The position numbers were made by a program, and so were the translations under genes. A stretch of DNA of 64,000 nucleotides from Fonsecaea monophora (lineage: Eukaryota; Ascomycota; Eurotiomycetes; Chaetothyriales; Herpotrichiellaceae), in contig NW_019173950.1 of NCBI RefSeq assembly GCF_001642475.1, positions 186,001 through 250,000 on the forward strand, given 5' to 3'. How positions within the stretch are numbered: the first letter of the stretch is position 1; each line of letters starts with the position of its first letter. Under the pieces are notes generated by a model that did not search any database, was not told the DNA's origin, and saw nothing but the letters and a program-made list of their open reading frames with translations. Shown one piece after another: positions 63,619 through 64,000 of this stretch.

Positions 63619-64000
63619 TCACTTATAATTCGATCCTTGTCCTGGCGGAGGGCCACCCCATCCCTGTGGAGGTCCCTGTGGAGGCGCTATAGGTCCCTGA
63701 CCTTGCATCGAGCCGACGTCGGGTCGATTTCTGGATCGCAAGTTAGCTTTCTGCGCTGGTTCGATATAGCATGTTCGTTATGGCGATCGTACCTCATATC
63801 TTGTCGAAATCTGCAGATAGAGCAGGCTAACTAGAGGCACAGTTAGTAGGTGGTGCAACAAGGTCGCATGAGATCATTGAACCAACATCTTTATGCTTCC
63901 CGCCCAGTGGGATGATAGGAACAAAGCAGAATGTGAACCAGTCCCACGATTGAATGGGGTGCGCAGACCAGTTCCCACAATTGTGACACTGCGCAGTCAC
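63619..64000 (-). CDS. Zinc-ribbon protein, 3' part (gene continues beyond window)
   Basis: Partial gene on the minus strand: the window holds the end of one exon (beyond 64000 to 63883), a 34-nt exon (63826-63793) and the last exon (63730-63619). The visible 87 codons read CHNCGNWSAHPIQSWDWF, FVPIIPLG, KHKDV joined to ACSICRFRQDMR joined to NRPDVGSMQ, then a Pro/Gly/Gln-rich tail ending GSNYK. Two CxxC pairs (CHNC and CSIC) flanking a Trp/Phe/Pro hydrophobic stretch are typical of a small fungal zinc-ribbon family of unknown function. The hydrophobic middle may be membrane-associated. The start codon lies outside the window. Confidence 0.78.

Noticed and set aside
1..64000. CRISPR arrays, bacterial operons or Shine-Dalgarno sites
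   Set aside because: No direct-repeat/spacer pattern was seen, and introns plus gene content show a eukaryotic nuclear genome.

Overview
This is nuclear DNA of a filamentous ascomycete (Pezizomycotina). Genes lie on both strands, many are split by short GT-AG introns of about 49-145 nt with CTAAC-like branch sites, and the conserved set is fungal: Sec2, Erf2, Ash1-type SET protein, Coq4, PDCD5, Sec61 beta, Sds22 and GAR-domain fibrillarin. A Eurotiomycete is plausible but nothing here proves it. I rebuilt 32 protein-coding loci: 30 complete, one decayed, and one cut by the right edge. There is also one intron-containing tRNA-Pro(AGG). There is no CRISPR array, rRNA or recognisable transposon.

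Layout: 0.1-5 kb, a RidA-amine oxidase fusion and an APC permease on the + strand. 5.4-9.2 kb, a sugar-type MFS transporter divergent from a SAM methyltransferase. 9.5-16.2 kb, a Thr-rich unknown protein, a patatin-like protein that lacks its expected catalytic Asp, a second methyltransferase and a questin-oxidase-like enzyme. 17-30 kb is a housekeeping block: Sec2, PDCD5, Coq4, an SMP/LEA-like repeat protein, a small predicted mitochondrial membrane protein, Erf2 and an Ash1-type SET methyltransferase. 30.6-35.2 kb is metabolic: M20 amidohydrolase, D-2-hydroxyacid dehydrogenase and L-arabinitol 4-dehydrogenase. 36-41 kb is one large accessory gene, a PNP-NACHT-ankyrin NLR-like receptor. 41.3-50.2 kb holds a histidine phosphatase, a zinc alcohol dehydrogenase, an Fcy2-type permease, a 5'-truncated SDR remnant and a quercetinase-like bicupin. 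51-64 kb returns to conserved genes (tRNA-Pro, Sec61 beta, Sds22, fibrillarin) plus an acidic unknown protein, an FAD monooxygenase, a DUF2237 protein and a zinc-ribbon protein running off the edge.

Two loci stand out. The first is the 1,626-aa PNP-NACHT-ANK protein, with the architecture of a self-contained immune or incompatibility receptor: a nucleoside-cleaving effector, a STAND NTPase switch and about 22 ankyrin repeats. The second is the RidA-amine oxidase fusion, which joins an imine-producing oxidase to an imine-hydrolysing domain in one chain. Exon structures were worked out by hand from splice signals and reading-frame continuity. No database search was run.
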